DNA of 64,000 nt. It comes from UBA3537 sp965658025. GTDB lineage: Bacteria; Bacteroidota; Bacteroidia; Flavobacteriales; Flavobacteriaceae. The stretch covers positions 70,184-134,183 of the forward strand of contig CBFHQL010000005.1 in the NCBI GenBank assembly GCA_965658025.1, given 5' to 3'. The notes beneath the pieces are model-generated. The model saw only the letters and a program-made list of their open reading frames with translations. It was not told where the DNA came from and did not search any database. Below, piece by piece: positions 52,674-61,456 of the stretch (the stretch's first letter is position 1; each line of letters begins with the position of its first letter). The position numbers were made by a program, and so were the translations under genes.

Positions 52674-53804
52674 TTGAAATTTAATTTATTAAAAAAAGAC
52701 CAAAATACAAAGGCAAGAGCTGCTACTTTGACTACAGATCATGGGGTTATTGAAACCCCAATTTTTATGCCTGTTGGTACTGTTGGTACCGTCAAAGGAG
52801 TGCATCAAAGAGAACTCAAAAATGACATCAATCCTGATATCATTTTGGGTAATACCTACCACCTCTATCTTCGTCCACAAATTGAAATTTTAGAAAAAGC
52901 TGGTGGTTTACACAAGTTTATGAATTGGGATCGAAACATCCTTACAGATTCAGGAGGGTATCAAGTGTATTCATTGTCGGCTAATAGAAAAATTAAAGAA
53001 GAGGGGGTTAAGTTTAGAAGTCATATTGATGGCAGTTATCATGTTTTTACACCAGAAAACGTTATGGAAATTCAGCGCAGTATTGGTGCCGATATCATCA
53101 TGGCTTTTGATGAATGTACACCATATCCTTGTGATTATAACTACGCCAAACGCTCCATGCATATGACGCATAGATGGCTTGATCGTTGCATGAACCATCT
53201 CGATAAACTGCCCTATAAATATGGATATAGTCAGGCCTTTTTTCCCATAGTTCAAGGAAGTACATATAAAGATTTACGAAAACAATCAGCCGAATATATT
53301 GCCAGTACAGATGCTGTTGGAAATGCGATTGGGGGATTGTCTGTAGGCGAACCCGCCGAAGAAATGTATGCCATGACCGAAGTGGTATGTGCGGTTCTTC
53401 CCGAAGATAAGCCTCGTTACCTCATGGGTGTAGGAACACCAATAAATATATTGGAAAATATTGCTCTTGGTATTGATATGTTTGATTGTGTTATGCCCAC
53501 TAGAAATGCACGAAATGGGATGCTATTTACTGCCCATGGAACAATTAATATTAAAAACAAAAAATGGGCCGACGATTTTTCTCCAATTGACGAAATGGCT
53601 ATTACTTGGGTTGATACAGAATATTCCAAAGCTTATTTAAAACATTTGTTTAGCGTGAATGAATTGTTGGGTAAACAAATTGCAACCATTCACAATCTTG
53701 GATTTTATTTATGGTTGGTTCGTGAGGCCAGAAAGCGTATTTTAGCAGGAGATTTTGAATCCTGGAAAACCATGATGGTAGCCCAAATGGACAAGCGTCT
53801 ATAG
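52674..53804 (+). CDS. tgt: tRNA-guanine transglycosylase, zinc cysteines absent
   Basis: Swaps guanine-34 for the queuine precursor preQ1 in tRNAs with GUN anticodons. The 376-residue TIM barrel has FMPVGTVGTVKGVHQREL, ILGNTYHLYLRPQ, LTDSGGYQVYSLS (catalytic Asp) and DCVMPTRNARNG (nucleophile Asp). The C-terminal segment equivalent to E. coli CSCYTC reads A309-I-T311-W-V-D314 and keeps only the later TIHNL histidine, so the classic zinc site is missing. The start is TTG at 52674, giving the expected MKFNLLK. lptG follows after 3 nt. Confidence 0.95.
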   Translation: MKFNLLKKDQNTKARAATLTTDHGVIETPIFMPVGTVGTVKGVHQRELKNDINPDIILGNTYHLYLRPQIEILEKAGGLHKFMNWDRNILTDSGGYQVYSLSANRKIKEEGVKFRSHIDGSYHVFTPENVMEIQRSIGADIIMAFDECTPYPCDYNYAKRSMHMTHRWLDRCMNHLDKLPYKYGYSQAFFPIVQGSTYKDLRKQSAEYIASTDAVGNAIGGLSVGEPAEEMYAMTEVVCAVLPEDKPRYLMGVGTPINILENIALGIDMFDCVMPTRNARNGMLFTAHGTINIKNKKWADDFSPIDEMAITWVDTEYSKAYLKHLFSVNELLGKQIATIHNLGFYLWLVREARKRILAGDFESWKTMMVAQMDKRL

Positions 53805-53807
53805 CTT

Positions 53808-54881
53808 ATGAAAATTTTTGACTGGTACATCCTAAAGCGTTATTTGCTCACATTCTTTTTGATGTTGTTGCTCTTTATTCCTATTGGGATTACTGTTAAC
53901 CTGGCGGAAAAAATAGACAAAATTCTAGAAAACAAAGTTCCTTTTGAAGAAGTTGTCGCATATTATGTAGATTTTACCATCTATTTTGCAAATTTGCTTT
54001 TCCCCTTATTTTTATTTTTATCGGTCATATGGTTCACCTCAAAATTGGCCAATAACACTGAAATTGTTGCTTTTTTGAGTTCTGGAATTTCTTTTTTAAG
54101 ATTTTTAAGACCCTACTTTATAGGGGCGACCATAATTGCAACATTGGCGCTTCTGTTGGGTATGTATTGGGCGCCCGTAGCCAGCAAAGGATTCAATGAA
54201 TTCACCTATAAATATCTAAAAAACAAAAAAGTTGTAGAAACCCAATACATCCATCAACAAATCAATGAAAACGAATACATCTATGTAAGCAATTTTGACA
54301 CTAAATCCATGCGTGGCAACAATTTTACTTTAGAACATTTTGATGGTAATAGACTGGAATATAAAATTCACGCTACTGCTATTCGCTACATTGAAAAAGA
54401 CAGTATTTATCGTTTGTCCAACTACAATCTACGCCGAATAGGCGTAGATGACGATACCTTAGTTTTTCGACGTCGTTTGGATACACTTTTAGGATTTGAT
54501 CTTCAAGATTTGACCCCCCCAATGTATGTTGCAGAAACATTAACCATAAACGAACTCTCAGATTTTATAGATCGAGAAGAAGCTCGTGGCTCGTCTAACA
54601 TAAATAGATACAGAGTTGTACAATACAAAAAATGGAGTTTACCAGTTGCAGTATTTATTTTGACGATTATAGCTGTAGCTGTTTCTTCAATAAAACGCAG
54701 AGGCGGTATGGGGGTCAATTTAGCTTTTGGAATCGTCATCGCCATGATTTATGTGTTTTTTGATAAAGTATTTGGCGTTATGGCCGAGCAGTCTGATTTC
54801 TCTCCATTGATTGCCGTATGGTTCCCTAATTTTATTTTTGGTGTGCTCGCCATTTATCTTTTGTACAATGCCAAGCGCTAA
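53808..54881 (+). CDS. lptG: LptF/LptG family LPS-export permease
   Basis: A 357-residue inner-membrane protein of the LptFG/YjgP-YjgQ family. With LptB it extracts lipopolysaccharide towards the outer membrane. It opens MKIFDWYILKRYLLTFFLMLL, has three N-terminal helices, a large periplasmic domain (about 125-265), then VAVFILTIIAVAVSSIKRRGGMG and two more helices. Only one member of the LptF/LptG pair is here, so the symbol is by family. It follows tgt by 3 nt and overlaps the DMT transporter gene by 14 nt. Confidence 0.88.
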   Translation: MKIFDWYILKRYLLTFFLMLLLFIPIGITVNLAEKIDKILENKVPFEEVVAYYVDFTIYFANLLFPLFLFLSVIWFTSKLANNTEIVAFLSSGISFLRFLRPYFIGATIIATLALLLGMYWAPVASKGFNEFTYKYLKNKKVVETQYIHQQINENEYIYVSNFDTKSMRGNNFTLEHFDGNRLEYKIHATAIRYIEKDSIYRLSNYNLRRIGVDDDTLVFRRRLDTLLGFDLQDLTPPMYVAETLTINELSDFIDREEARGSSNINRYRVVQYKKWSLPVAVFILTIIAVAVSSIKRRGGMGVNLAFGIVIAMIYVFFDKVFGVMAEQSDFSPLIAVWFPNFIFGVLAIYLLYNAKR

Positions 54882-55764
54882 ATTTAAAAATCAGATTCAC
54901 CTACATTTTTTGGTATTTATTGCTGGATTCACAGCAATTTTAGGCGAATTGATTTCTCTTCAAGCCATACCACTAGTTTGGTATCGGATGGTTATTGCAG
55001 CTGTACTGATGTTTATTTTTATAAAATTAAAAGGTATAAACTTATCGGTAACTCCTAAAATACTGTTTCAGTTTTCCTTTGCAGGAATTATTATTGCACT
55101 GCATTGGATTACTTTTTTCGCTTCTATTAAAGCATCCAATATCTCTATAGCTTTGGCCATGTTTTCTACAGGTGCATTTTTTGCTTCTTTAATCGAACCC
55201 ATTTTTTACAAAAGAAAAATCATCACTTACGAACTCTTTTTTGGAATACTAGTTATCCTAGGAATTTTCCTTATCATGCAAACAGAGTTACACCATTTTT
55301 TAGGGATTATTTTAGGGATTTCATCGGCTTTGTTTTCATCGCTTTTTGCAGTACTTAATGGGAAGTTTGTTGCACGTTATGATGCCAGTACCATTTCATT
55401 TTATGAATTTGTGAGTGGAGTAGTATTTATTTCCATATTTCTTTGTTTTTCGTCTGATGGATTTGATCAAGAATTCTTCAGTTTATCGACTTCAGATTGG
55501 GGCTATTTGTTCATTTTGGCTTCCATTTGTACAGCTTACGCTTTCATTGCCTCTGTACATGTGATGAAATACATAACCCCTTATTCAGTAGTATTGACCT
55601 ACAATTTGGAACCCATTTATGGTATTGTCCTTGCATTGATTCTTTTTCCAGAATCTGAAACCATGAGTACTTCTTTTTATGTTGGGGCTTCACTCATCAT
55701 TTGTACTTTAGCTTTAAATGCACTTTTCAAGCAAAAAAAGCAACAAAAATCTAATCTAGATTGA
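54868..55764 (+). CDS. DMT (EamA) family transporter
   Basis: A 298-residue membrane protein with about ten hydrophobic helices in two EamA repeats. The first holds IPLVWYRMVIAAVLMFIFIKLK and HWITFFASIKASNISIALAM. The second holds ISFYEFVSGVVFISIF and YSVVLTYNLEPIYGIVLALILFPE, the usual conserved Glu-Pro-x-(Y/F) helix. The substrate is not known. ATG at 54868 was chosen because a longer frame would lie inside lptG; a 14-nt overlap remains. Confidence 0.87.
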   Translation: MPSAKFKNQIHLHFLVFIAGFTAILGELISLQAIPLVWYRMVIAAVLMFIFIKLKGINLSVTPKILFQFSFAGIIIALHWITFFASIKASNISIALAMFSTGAFFASLIEPIFYKRKIITYELFFGILVILGIFLIMQTELHHFLGIILGISSALFSSLFAVLNGKFVARYDASTISFYEFVSGVVFISIFLCFSSDGFDQEFFSLSTSDWGYLFILASICTAYAFIASVHVMKYITPYSVVLTYNLEPIYGIVLALILFPESETMSTSFYVGASLIICTLALNALFKQKKQQKSNLD

Positions 55765-55792
55765 TGACTAAAACATAAAGTTCATATATTTG
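55760..55792 (+). promoter_or_regulatory. Promoter of accA
   Basis: ATTG at 55760-55763, a 21-nt spacer and TATATTTG at 55785-55792 fit the Bacteroidota promoter. The transcription start near 55797 would give a leader of about 24 nt before the accA ATG. Confidence 0.7.
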
Positions 55793-55820
55793 TGGTCTAG
55801 CTAACCAAAAGCAATTTCTT

Positions 55821-56774
55821 ATGGAATATTTAGAATTTGAATTACCTATAAAAGAATTGGAAGATCAACTTCAAAAATGCCAAGTTATTGGTGAAGAAAG
55901 CGAAGTTGATGTCACTGAAACTTGTCATCAAATTCAAAAGAAACTGGAATCTACTAAGAAGGAAATTTATAAAAACTTAACGCCATGGCAACGCGTACAA
56001 CTATCTCGTCATCCCAATAGACCTTATACTTTAGATTATATCAATGCGCTAACCAAAGGTTCGTTTTTGGAGTTGCATGGAGATCGTAATTTTAAAGACG
56101 ACAAAGCCATGATTGGTGGTTTGGGAAAAATAGGAGATCAAAGTTTTATGTTCATTGGCCAACAAAAAGGATTCAATACCAAAACACGACAGTATAGAAA
56201 TTTTGGTATGGCCAATCCTGAGGGCTATAGAAAAGCGCTGCGCTTGATGAAATCTGCAGAAAAATTTGGAATTCCAGTGGTCACGCTTATCGACACTCCG
56301 GGTGCTTATCCTGGTCTCGAAGCTGAGGAACGCGGACAAGGCGAAGCCATTGCACGAAACATTTTGGAAATGACTCGTCTGAAAGTCCCCATTATTGTGG
56401 TCATCATTGGCGAAGGTGCTAGTGGAGGTGCACTAGGTATAGGGGTTGGCGATAAAGTTCTTATGCTCGAGAATACTTGGTACTCTGTGATTTCACCAGA
56501 ATCATGTTCTTCAATCCTTTGGAGAAGTTGGGAATACAAAGAGCAAGCCGCCGAAGCTTTAAAGCTTACCGCCAAAGACATGAAGCGCATGAAATTAGTC
56601 GATCAAATCGTTAAAGAACCACTTGGTGGAGCACACAAAGACCCTGAAAAAGCATATATAGCCACAGAAACGGCAATTTTAAAATCTTTTGAAGAATTAA
56701 AATCCCTTTCACCAAAAGCATTGGTCGAACAGCGTATGGACAAATATGCGCAAATGGGGGTTTTTAAAGACTAA
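55821..56774 (+). CDS. accA: Acetyl-CoA carboxylase carboxyltransferase, alpha subunit
   Basis: Transfers carboxyl from carboxybiotin to acetyl-CoA with AccD, starting fatty acid synthesis. The 317-residue crotonase-fold protein shows LELHGDRNFKDDKAMIGGLGKIG, PVVTLIDTPGAYPGLEAEERGQGEAIARN, and IGEGASGGALGIGVGDKVLML. It has its own promoter and is transcribed apart from accD and the biotin carrier genes, which are not in this window; birA is. Confidence 0.98.
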   Translation: MEYLEFELPIKELEDQLQKCQVIGEESEVDVTETCHQIQKKLESTKKEIYKNLTPWQRVQLSRHPNRPYTLDYINALTKGSFLELHGDRNFKDDKAMIGGLGKIGDQSFMFIGQQKGFNTKTRQYRNFGMANPEGYRKALRLMKSAEKFGIPVVTLIDTPGAYPGLEAEERGQGEAIARNILEMTRLKVPIIVVIIGEGASGGALGIGVGDKVLMLENTWYSVISPESCSSILWRSWEYKEQAAEALKLTAKDMKRMKLVDQIVKEPLGGAHKDPEKAYIATETAILKSFEELKSLSPKALVEQRMDKYAQMGVFKD

Positions 56775-56922
56775 TTTAGTTCTGTCATAAAAATTCAATT
56801 GCTCTAGAAAATCATTTTTCAGGGCTATCAACAATAAATTCAACTTGTTAACATTTATTTTGTTGAGTAATCGTCCATAAAAAGCGGGACGCTACTGGCA
56901 ATTTTTATGTACATTCGTGACT

Positions 56923-58461
56923 ATGAAACAACCACAATCTTTTAAAAATTATTCTACGGATCAATCCAAAATTATCAGTTTAGAACAAGGTAAAATTCCA
57001 CCACAAGCCATTGACCTTGAGGAAGTGGTCTTGGGTGCCATGATGATTGATAAAAAAGGGGTAGACGAAGTTATTGACATTTTAAGTGTTGAATCTTTCT
57101 ACAAAGAAGCACATCAGCACATTTTTGAAGCTATACTTCAGCTTTTTGAAAGCAGTCAACCGATTGATCTTTTGACGGTTTCATCTCAACTCAGAAAAAA
57201 TCAGAAATTAGATATTGTAGGAGGCGATTTTTACCTTATTGGACTCACGCAAAAAGTATCATCATCGGCACATATTGAGTTTCATGCGCGTATTATTTTG
57301 CAAAAATTTATTCAGCGTAGCTTGATTAAAATTTCAAATGAAATCATAGAAGACTCTTTTGACGAAACAAAAGACGTCTTTGATCTTCTTGACAAAGCTG
57401 AATCCAAACTTTATGATGTCACACAAGGCAACATAAAGAAATCTACAGAAACAGCCCAAGATTTGGTGTTTCAAGCCAAGCGAAAAATTGAAGAAATTTC
57501 CAACAAAGAAGGATTGAGTGGAATACCCTCTGGTTTTGACAAAGTGGATCAACTTACATCGGGATGGCAAGAAAGTGACTTAATTATTGTTGCAGCTCGT
57601 CCAGGTATGGGAAAAACAGCCCTAACACTCTCCATGGCGCGTAACATTGCTGTGAATCAAAACATACCAGTAGCGTTCTTTTCACTCGAAATGTCTTCTG
57701 TACAACTTATTACACGATTAATTTCTTCAGAAACTGGTCTTAGTTCAGAAAAATTAAGAACTGGAAAACTTGAAAAACACGAATGGGAACAACTTAATGT
57801 AAAAGTAAAATCACTCGAAAAAGCACCTTTGTACATTGACGATACCCCATCATTATCCATTTTTGATTTACGGGCAAAAGCGAGACGATTGGCTTCGCAA
57901 AACGGTATCAAACTTATTATTGTCGATTATTTACAGTTGATGACTGCTGGTGGAAGTCAAAAAACAGGAAACAGAGAGCAAGAAATTTCTATGATTTCTA
58001 GAAACCTTAAAGCACTTGCGAAAGAATTGAGCGTCCCCGTTATCGCACTTTCTCAGCTTTCAAGGGCTGTCGAAACACGTGGTGGAAGCAAACGTCCTCT
58101 ACTTTCTGATTTGAGGGAATCTGGTGCGATTGAGCAAGATGCAGATATTGTGTCATTCATCTATAGACCAGAATATTACAAAATCGAAGAATGGGACGAC
58201 GAGGAGCATACGCCTTGTGAGGGACAGGCCGAATTCATTATAGCCAAGCACAGAAACGGAGGATTAGATAGTATAAGGTTGAAGTTTATTGGGCACCTTG
58301 GTAAATTTGATAATTTGGATAATTTTGATTCGCCTTTTGATGCTGAGTTCCATTCCAAAATGAACGCTGCTGCCAACGATGATACGTTTTCTGACGATAA
58401 TTCAATCCAAATAGACCCGAATGACGCATTTGGTCCGCCAGACGACGATACGCCATATTAA
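56923..58461 (+). CDS. dnaB: Replicative DNA helicase
   Basis: Hexameric helicase that unwinds DNA at the replication fork. The 512-residue protein has the primase-interacting N-domain (about 25-170, PPQAIDLEEVVLGAMMIDKKG), a linker, and a RecA-like motor with Walker A ARPGMGKTALTLSMARN at about 224-240, SLEMSSVQLITRLISSE, IIVDYLQLMTAGG (Walker B) and LSQLSRAVETRGGSKRPLLSDLRESGAIEQDAD. The acidic tail is extra. No intein is present. ATG at 56923 was chosen over a GTG two codons upstream. Confidence 0.98.
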   Translation: MKQPQSFKNYSTDQSKIISLEQGKIPPQAIDLEEVVLGAMMIDKKGVDEVIDILSVESFYKEAHQHIFEAILQLFESSQPIDLLTVSSQLRKNQKLDIVGGDFYLIGLTQKVSSSAHIEFHARIILQKFIQRSLIKISNEIIEDSFDETKDVFDLLDKAESKLYDVTQGNIKKSTETAQDLVFQAKRKIEEISNKEGLSGIPSGFDKVDQLTSGWQESDLIIVAARPGMGKTALTLSMARNIAVNQNIPVAFFSLEMSSVQLITRLISSETGLSSEKLRTGKLEKHEWEQLNVKVKSLEKAPLYIDDTPSLSIFDLRAKARRLASQNGIKLIIVDYLQLMTAGGSQKTGNREQEISMISRNLKALAKELSVPVIALSQLSRAVETRGGSKRPLLSDLRESGAIEQDADIVSFIYRPEYYKIEEWDDEEHTPCEGQAEFIIAKHRNGGLDSIRLKFIGHLGKFDNLDNFDSPFDAEFHSKMNAAANDDTFSDDNSIQIDPNDAFGPPDDDTPY

Positions 58462-58481
58462 TCTAAAATATGGGATAATCC

Positions 58482-59744
58482 ATGCAGCGTAAATTCATTT
58501 TTTTAGTATTTTTCTTTTGTCTTTTTACAAAGTCATTTGCGAGTTATATTCTTATTCCAATGGATGCCAAAACTCAAGAAAATCACCTAAAAGCTTACGG
58601 TATTACATATTGGTTGCTGGAACAAAAACAAAATGTTCAATGGTTGTTGAACTATCGTGGTGGAGCATTTCTTGTACCCAGTTCAGAACGTACAGAAAGA
58701 GAATGCCTCATTCGTGGCGTTTCTTATGAATTGATTAGCGATTCCAAAACCGCCCAAATTCTTCAAGAAATCAGTAGTCCAAGCAAAAATATGGATGCAA
58801 TTGTATTGGAAAAAGCCCCCAAAATTGCCGTTTATTCACCCAGTGGAAAACAACCTTGGGACGATGCGGTAACATTAGTCCTGACTTATGCGGAAATCCC
58901 TTACGATGTTGTGTACGACACTGAAGTGCTTAACGATGCATTGCTTTTGTACGATTGGTTGCACTTGCATCATGAAGATTTTACAGGGCAATATGGAAAA
59001 TTTTACAGAGCGTACCGCAATGCGGCTTGGTATATTGAGCAACAAAATAATGCAGAGGCACTTGCGCGTGAACTAGGTTTTGCCAAAGTATCTGAAGCGA
59101 AATTGGCTGTGGCTCAAAAAATAAAAGCATATGTTTTGGGTGGCGGATTTATGTTTGCCATGTGCAGTGCAACAGACAGTTTTGACATTGCTTTGGCAGC
59201 GGAAGAATTAGATATTTGCGAACCCATGTTCGACGGCGACGGGACGACGCCTAATTATCAAGCGCAACTCGATTTTTCAAACACTTTTGCGTTTAAAGAA
59301 TTTATCCTAGAGCGCGATCCTAACGTCTATGAATTTTCCTCTATAGACCAAACCAATGTCCGTAAAATCCCAAAAGAATCGGACTACTTCACCTTGATGG
59401 ATTATTCAGCCAAATGGGATCCAATTCCCACAATGCTCAATCAAAATCATACCGCTTTAGTGAAAGGATTTATGGGGCAAACCACTTCTTATGGAAGCGC
59501 ACAAATAAAATCTAATGTATTAATACTCGGTGAAAATAAACTCAATAATGAAGCGCGGTATATTCATGGCATAAAAGGCAAAGGATTTTTTACCTTTTAT
59601 GGAGGACATGACCCTGAGGATTATACCCATAGAGTAGGGGATCCCAAAACAGAGCTAGAACTTCATCCGACCTCCCCCGGATACCGACTCATTTTGAATA
59701 ATGTTTTGTTTCCTGCGGCCAAAAAGAAAAAAAGAAAAACCTAA
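58482..59744 (+). CDS. Conserved exported protein, often labelled 'asparagine synthetase B' in databases
   Basis: A 420-residue protein with a signal peptide (FIFLVFFFCLFTKSFA). It has no N-terminal Cys amidotransferase and no ATP-PPi SGGxDS loop, so the familiar asparagine synthetase label seems unjustified. Recurrent segments are PKIAVYSPSGKQPWDDAVTL, YDVVYDTEVLN, GGGFMFAMCSATDSFDIALAA, and FTFYGGHDPEDYTHRVGDPKT near the end. The YGGHDPE and GGGF motifs resemble ThuA- or glutamine-amidotransferase-like alpha/beta folds acting on carbohydrates, which is inference. It follows dnaB by 20 nt and precedes the haemoglobin gene by 14 nt. Confidence 0.7.
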   Translation: MQRKFIFLVFFFCLFTKSFASYILIPMDAKTQENHLKAYGITYWLLEQKQNVQWLLNYRGGAFLVPSSERTERECLIRGVSYELISDSKTAQILQEISSPSKNMDAIVLEKAPKIAVYSPSGKQPWDDAVTLVLTYAEIPYDVVYDTEVLNDALLLYDWLHLHHEDFTGQYGKFYRAYRNAAWYIEQQNNAEALARELGFAKVSEAKLAVAQKIKAYVLGGGFMFAMCSATDSFDIALAAEELDICEPMFDGDGTTPNYQAQLDFSNTFAFKEFILERDPNVYEFSSIDQTNVRKIPKESDYFTLMDYSAKWDPIPTMLNQNHTALVKGFMGQTTSYGSAQIKSNVLILGENKLNNEARYIHGIKGKGFFTFYGGHDPEDYTHRVGDPKTELELHPTSPGYRLILNNVLFPAAKKKKRKT

Positions 59745-59758
59745 ATTTATGACAACCT

Positions 59759-60142
59759 ATGAAAAAAGATATTTCTACCCCTACCGATGTTAAACTTCTG
59801 GTCGATAGTTTTTATAAAAAAGTAAGAAATGACGATTGTATTGGGTATATTTTTAATGATGTTGCCCATGTGGATTGGGACGACCATTTGCCAAAAATGT
59901 ATAAGTTTTGGGAATTTGCACTTTTGGGGACTGCTGCCTACAAAGGCAACCCCATGATGAAACATATAGCCTTAAATGCCAAGGAATCTCTAACAGAAAC
60001 ACATTTTGATCGCTGGGTAGAACTTTGGGAAGCCACAATTGATCGTTTTTATGAAGGTGAAATTGCCTTAAAAGCCAAAGAACGCGGGCAATTGATGAAA
60101 ACCGTCATGTTGGTCAAAATGAATCAAATCAACAATAGTTAA
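59759..60142 (+). CDS. Group III truncated haemoglobin
   Basis: A 127-residue 2-on-2 globin. Features of group III are the F-helix PMMKHIALNAKESLTETHFDRWVELW (proximal His), the distal-region IGYIFNDVAHVDWDDHLPKMYKFWEFALLGT, and the DRFYEGEIALKAKER ending. It binds haem and probably O2, NO or cyanide-like ligands; the physiological role is not established. The gene is 14 nt after the exported protein and ends just before a strong terminator. Confidence 0.93.
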   Translation: MKKDISTPTDVKLLVDSFYKKVRNDDCIGYIFNDVAHVDWDDHLPKMYKFWEFALLGTAAYKGNPMMKHIALNAKESLTETHFDRWVELWEATIDRFYEGEIALKAKERGQLMKTVMLVKMNQINNS

Positions 60143-60144
60143 AT

Positions 60145-60174
60145 AAAAAACCCGCTCGAAAGAGCGGGTTTTTT
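60145..60174. terminator. Bidirectional intrinsic terminator
   Basis: A6-CCCGCTC-GAAA-GAGCGGG-T6: a perfect 7-bp stem with a stable GAAA tetraloop and A/T runs on both sides. It ends the globin transcript (plus) and the thrS-infC-rpmI-rplT operon (minus). Confidence 0.93.
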
Positions 60175-60207
60175 AGCGAATAAAAGGTTGTTAATTAGGC
60201 AGTTGCC

Positions 60208-60552
60208 TTATTTTATTTTTTGAATAATAGCTTCAAAAGCTTTAGGGTCATTCATGGCTAAATCGGCCAAAACCTTACGGTTGAGGTCAATGTTATTAGC
60301 TTTAAGTTTCCCCATAAATTGAGAGTACGACATTCCGTGTAGTCGTGCACCTGCGTTGATACGCATGATCCAAAGGGCACGGAAGGTTCTTTTCTTGTTT
60401 CTACGATCTCTATACGCATAAAGCATGGCTTTATCTACTGCATTTTTTGCAACAGTCCACACATTTTTGCGGCGCCCAAAATAGCCTTTGGCTTGTTTTA
60501 GGACTTTTTTTCTGCGGGCTCTTTTGGCCACTGAATTTACTGATCTTGGCAT
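60208..60552 (-). CDS. rplT: 50S ribosomal protein L20
   Basis: A 114-residue basic ribosomal protein that binds 23S rRNA early in 50S assembly. It opens MPRSVNSVAKRARRKKVLKQAKGYFGRR and contains MRINAGARLHGMSYSQFMGKLKA, both standard. It is the last gene of the leftward IF3-L35-L20 operon, followed by a perfect bidirectional terminator. Confidence 0.99.
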   Translation of the reverse strand: MPRSVNSVAKRARRKKVLKQAKGYFGRRKNVWTVAKNAVDKAMLYAYRDRRNKKRTFRALWIMRINAGARLHGMSYSQFMGKLKANNIDLNRKVLADLAMNDPKAFEAIIQKIK

Positions 60553-60649
60553 AATGTTTCTTTTTTTTGTAGTTGGCGTTCTGAACTTATTTCAGAATCT
60601 TTTATTGGCCAAACTCCATGGTTAAAAATTAATGTTACCTAAATTACCC

Positions 60650-60847
60650 TTACTTTAAGCGTAATTGTTGTTTGATGTTGGCCTCGTCACTTTCGTGTAC
60701 CAAAGTACTGTGGGTGAGGGCGAGCTTACGTTTTTTAGACTTCTTTGTCAAGATGTGGCTTTTAAACGCATGCTTTCTTTTGATTTTCCCAGAGCCAGTA
60801 AGCTTGAAGCGTTTTTTGGCACTAGATTTTGTTTTCATTTTTGGCAT
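60650..60847 (-). CDS. rpmI: 50S ribosomal protein L35
   Basis: A 65-residue, very basic protein beginning MPKMKTKSSAKKRFKLTGSGKIKRKHAFKSH, typical of L35. It lies 33 nt after infC and 97 nt before rplT, the usual gene order. The 97-nt gap may hold an L20 autoregulatory site; I could not identify one. Confidence 0.98.
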   Translation of the reverse strand: MPKMKTKSSAKKRFKLTGSGKIKRKHAFKSHILTKKSKKRKLALTHSTLVHESDEANIKQQLRLK

Positions 60848-60880
60848 GTTCTGCTTTTTATTTAGTTATTCGCTTTATTT

Positions 60881-61435
60881 TTATTTCTTAATCGGAGCGA
60901 TAAACATAATCATACGTTTACCTTCCAATTTTGGCATTTGTTCTACTTTTCCAAGCTCCTCTAGGTCTTGCGCCAAACGCAACAATAGAATTTGACCTTG
61001 TTCTTTAAATATGATAGAACGTCCTTTAAAAAACACAAATGCCTTCAATTTTGCTCCTTCTTTCAAAAACTTCTCTGCGTGTTTTTTCTTGAAGTTATAA
61101 TCGTGGTCATCTGTATTTGGTCCAAAGCGTATCTCTTTCACCACTACTTTTGCGGCTTTAGATTTTAGCGCTTTTTCACGTTTCTTTTGTTCATAAAGAA
61201 ACTTCTTGTAATCCATAACTTTACATACAGGAGGAACAGCTTTTGGTGAGATTTCGACAAGATCCAATCCTTGCTCGTTGGCAATGGCTAGTGCAGCTGA
61301 AAGTTTATATACTCCAACTTCTACATTGTCGCCAACCAAACGCAATTCTTCAGCAGTAATTTTTCTGTTGATGCGGTGTTTGTCTTCTTTGATGACCCGC
61401 ATTGGGCCTCGGCTTCTTCTTCTACGTATTGCTAT
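60881..61435 (-). CDS. infC: Translation initiation factor IF-3 (non-ATG start proposed)
   Basis: Binds the 30S subunit and checks start-codon pairing. The protein has the N-domain (HRINRKITAEELRLVGDNVEVGVYKL), a lysine-rich linker (KKFLYEQKKREKALKSKAAK) and the C-domain ending KLEGKRMIMFIAP. An ATG (complement of 61400-61402) would give 173 residues. Eleven codons upstream, after an in-frame stop, an ATA (complement of 61433-61435) would give MAIRRRRSRGPMRV. I propose ATA by analogy with the AUU start of E. coli infC, which IF3 itself represses; the Arg-rich segment fits family N-termini as I remember them. It follows thrS by 21 nt. Confidence 0.93.
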   Translation of the reverse strand: MAIRRRRSRGPMRVIKEDKHRINRKITAEELRLVGDNVEVGVYKLSAALAIANEQGLDLVEISPKAVPPVCKVMDYKKFLYEQKKREKALKSKAAKVVVKEIRFGPNTDDHDYNFKKKHAEKFLKEGAKLKAFVFFKGRSIIFKEQGQILLLRLAQDLEELGKVEQMPKLEGKRMIMFIAPIKK

Positions 61436-61456
61436 GACTTTTTGTTTTAGTTAAAC

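Noticed and set aside
61403..61435. Arg-codon-rich stretch before infC as a possible upstream regulatory peptide
   Set aside because: It is in frame with infC without an intervening stop and is better read as the IF3 N-terminus.
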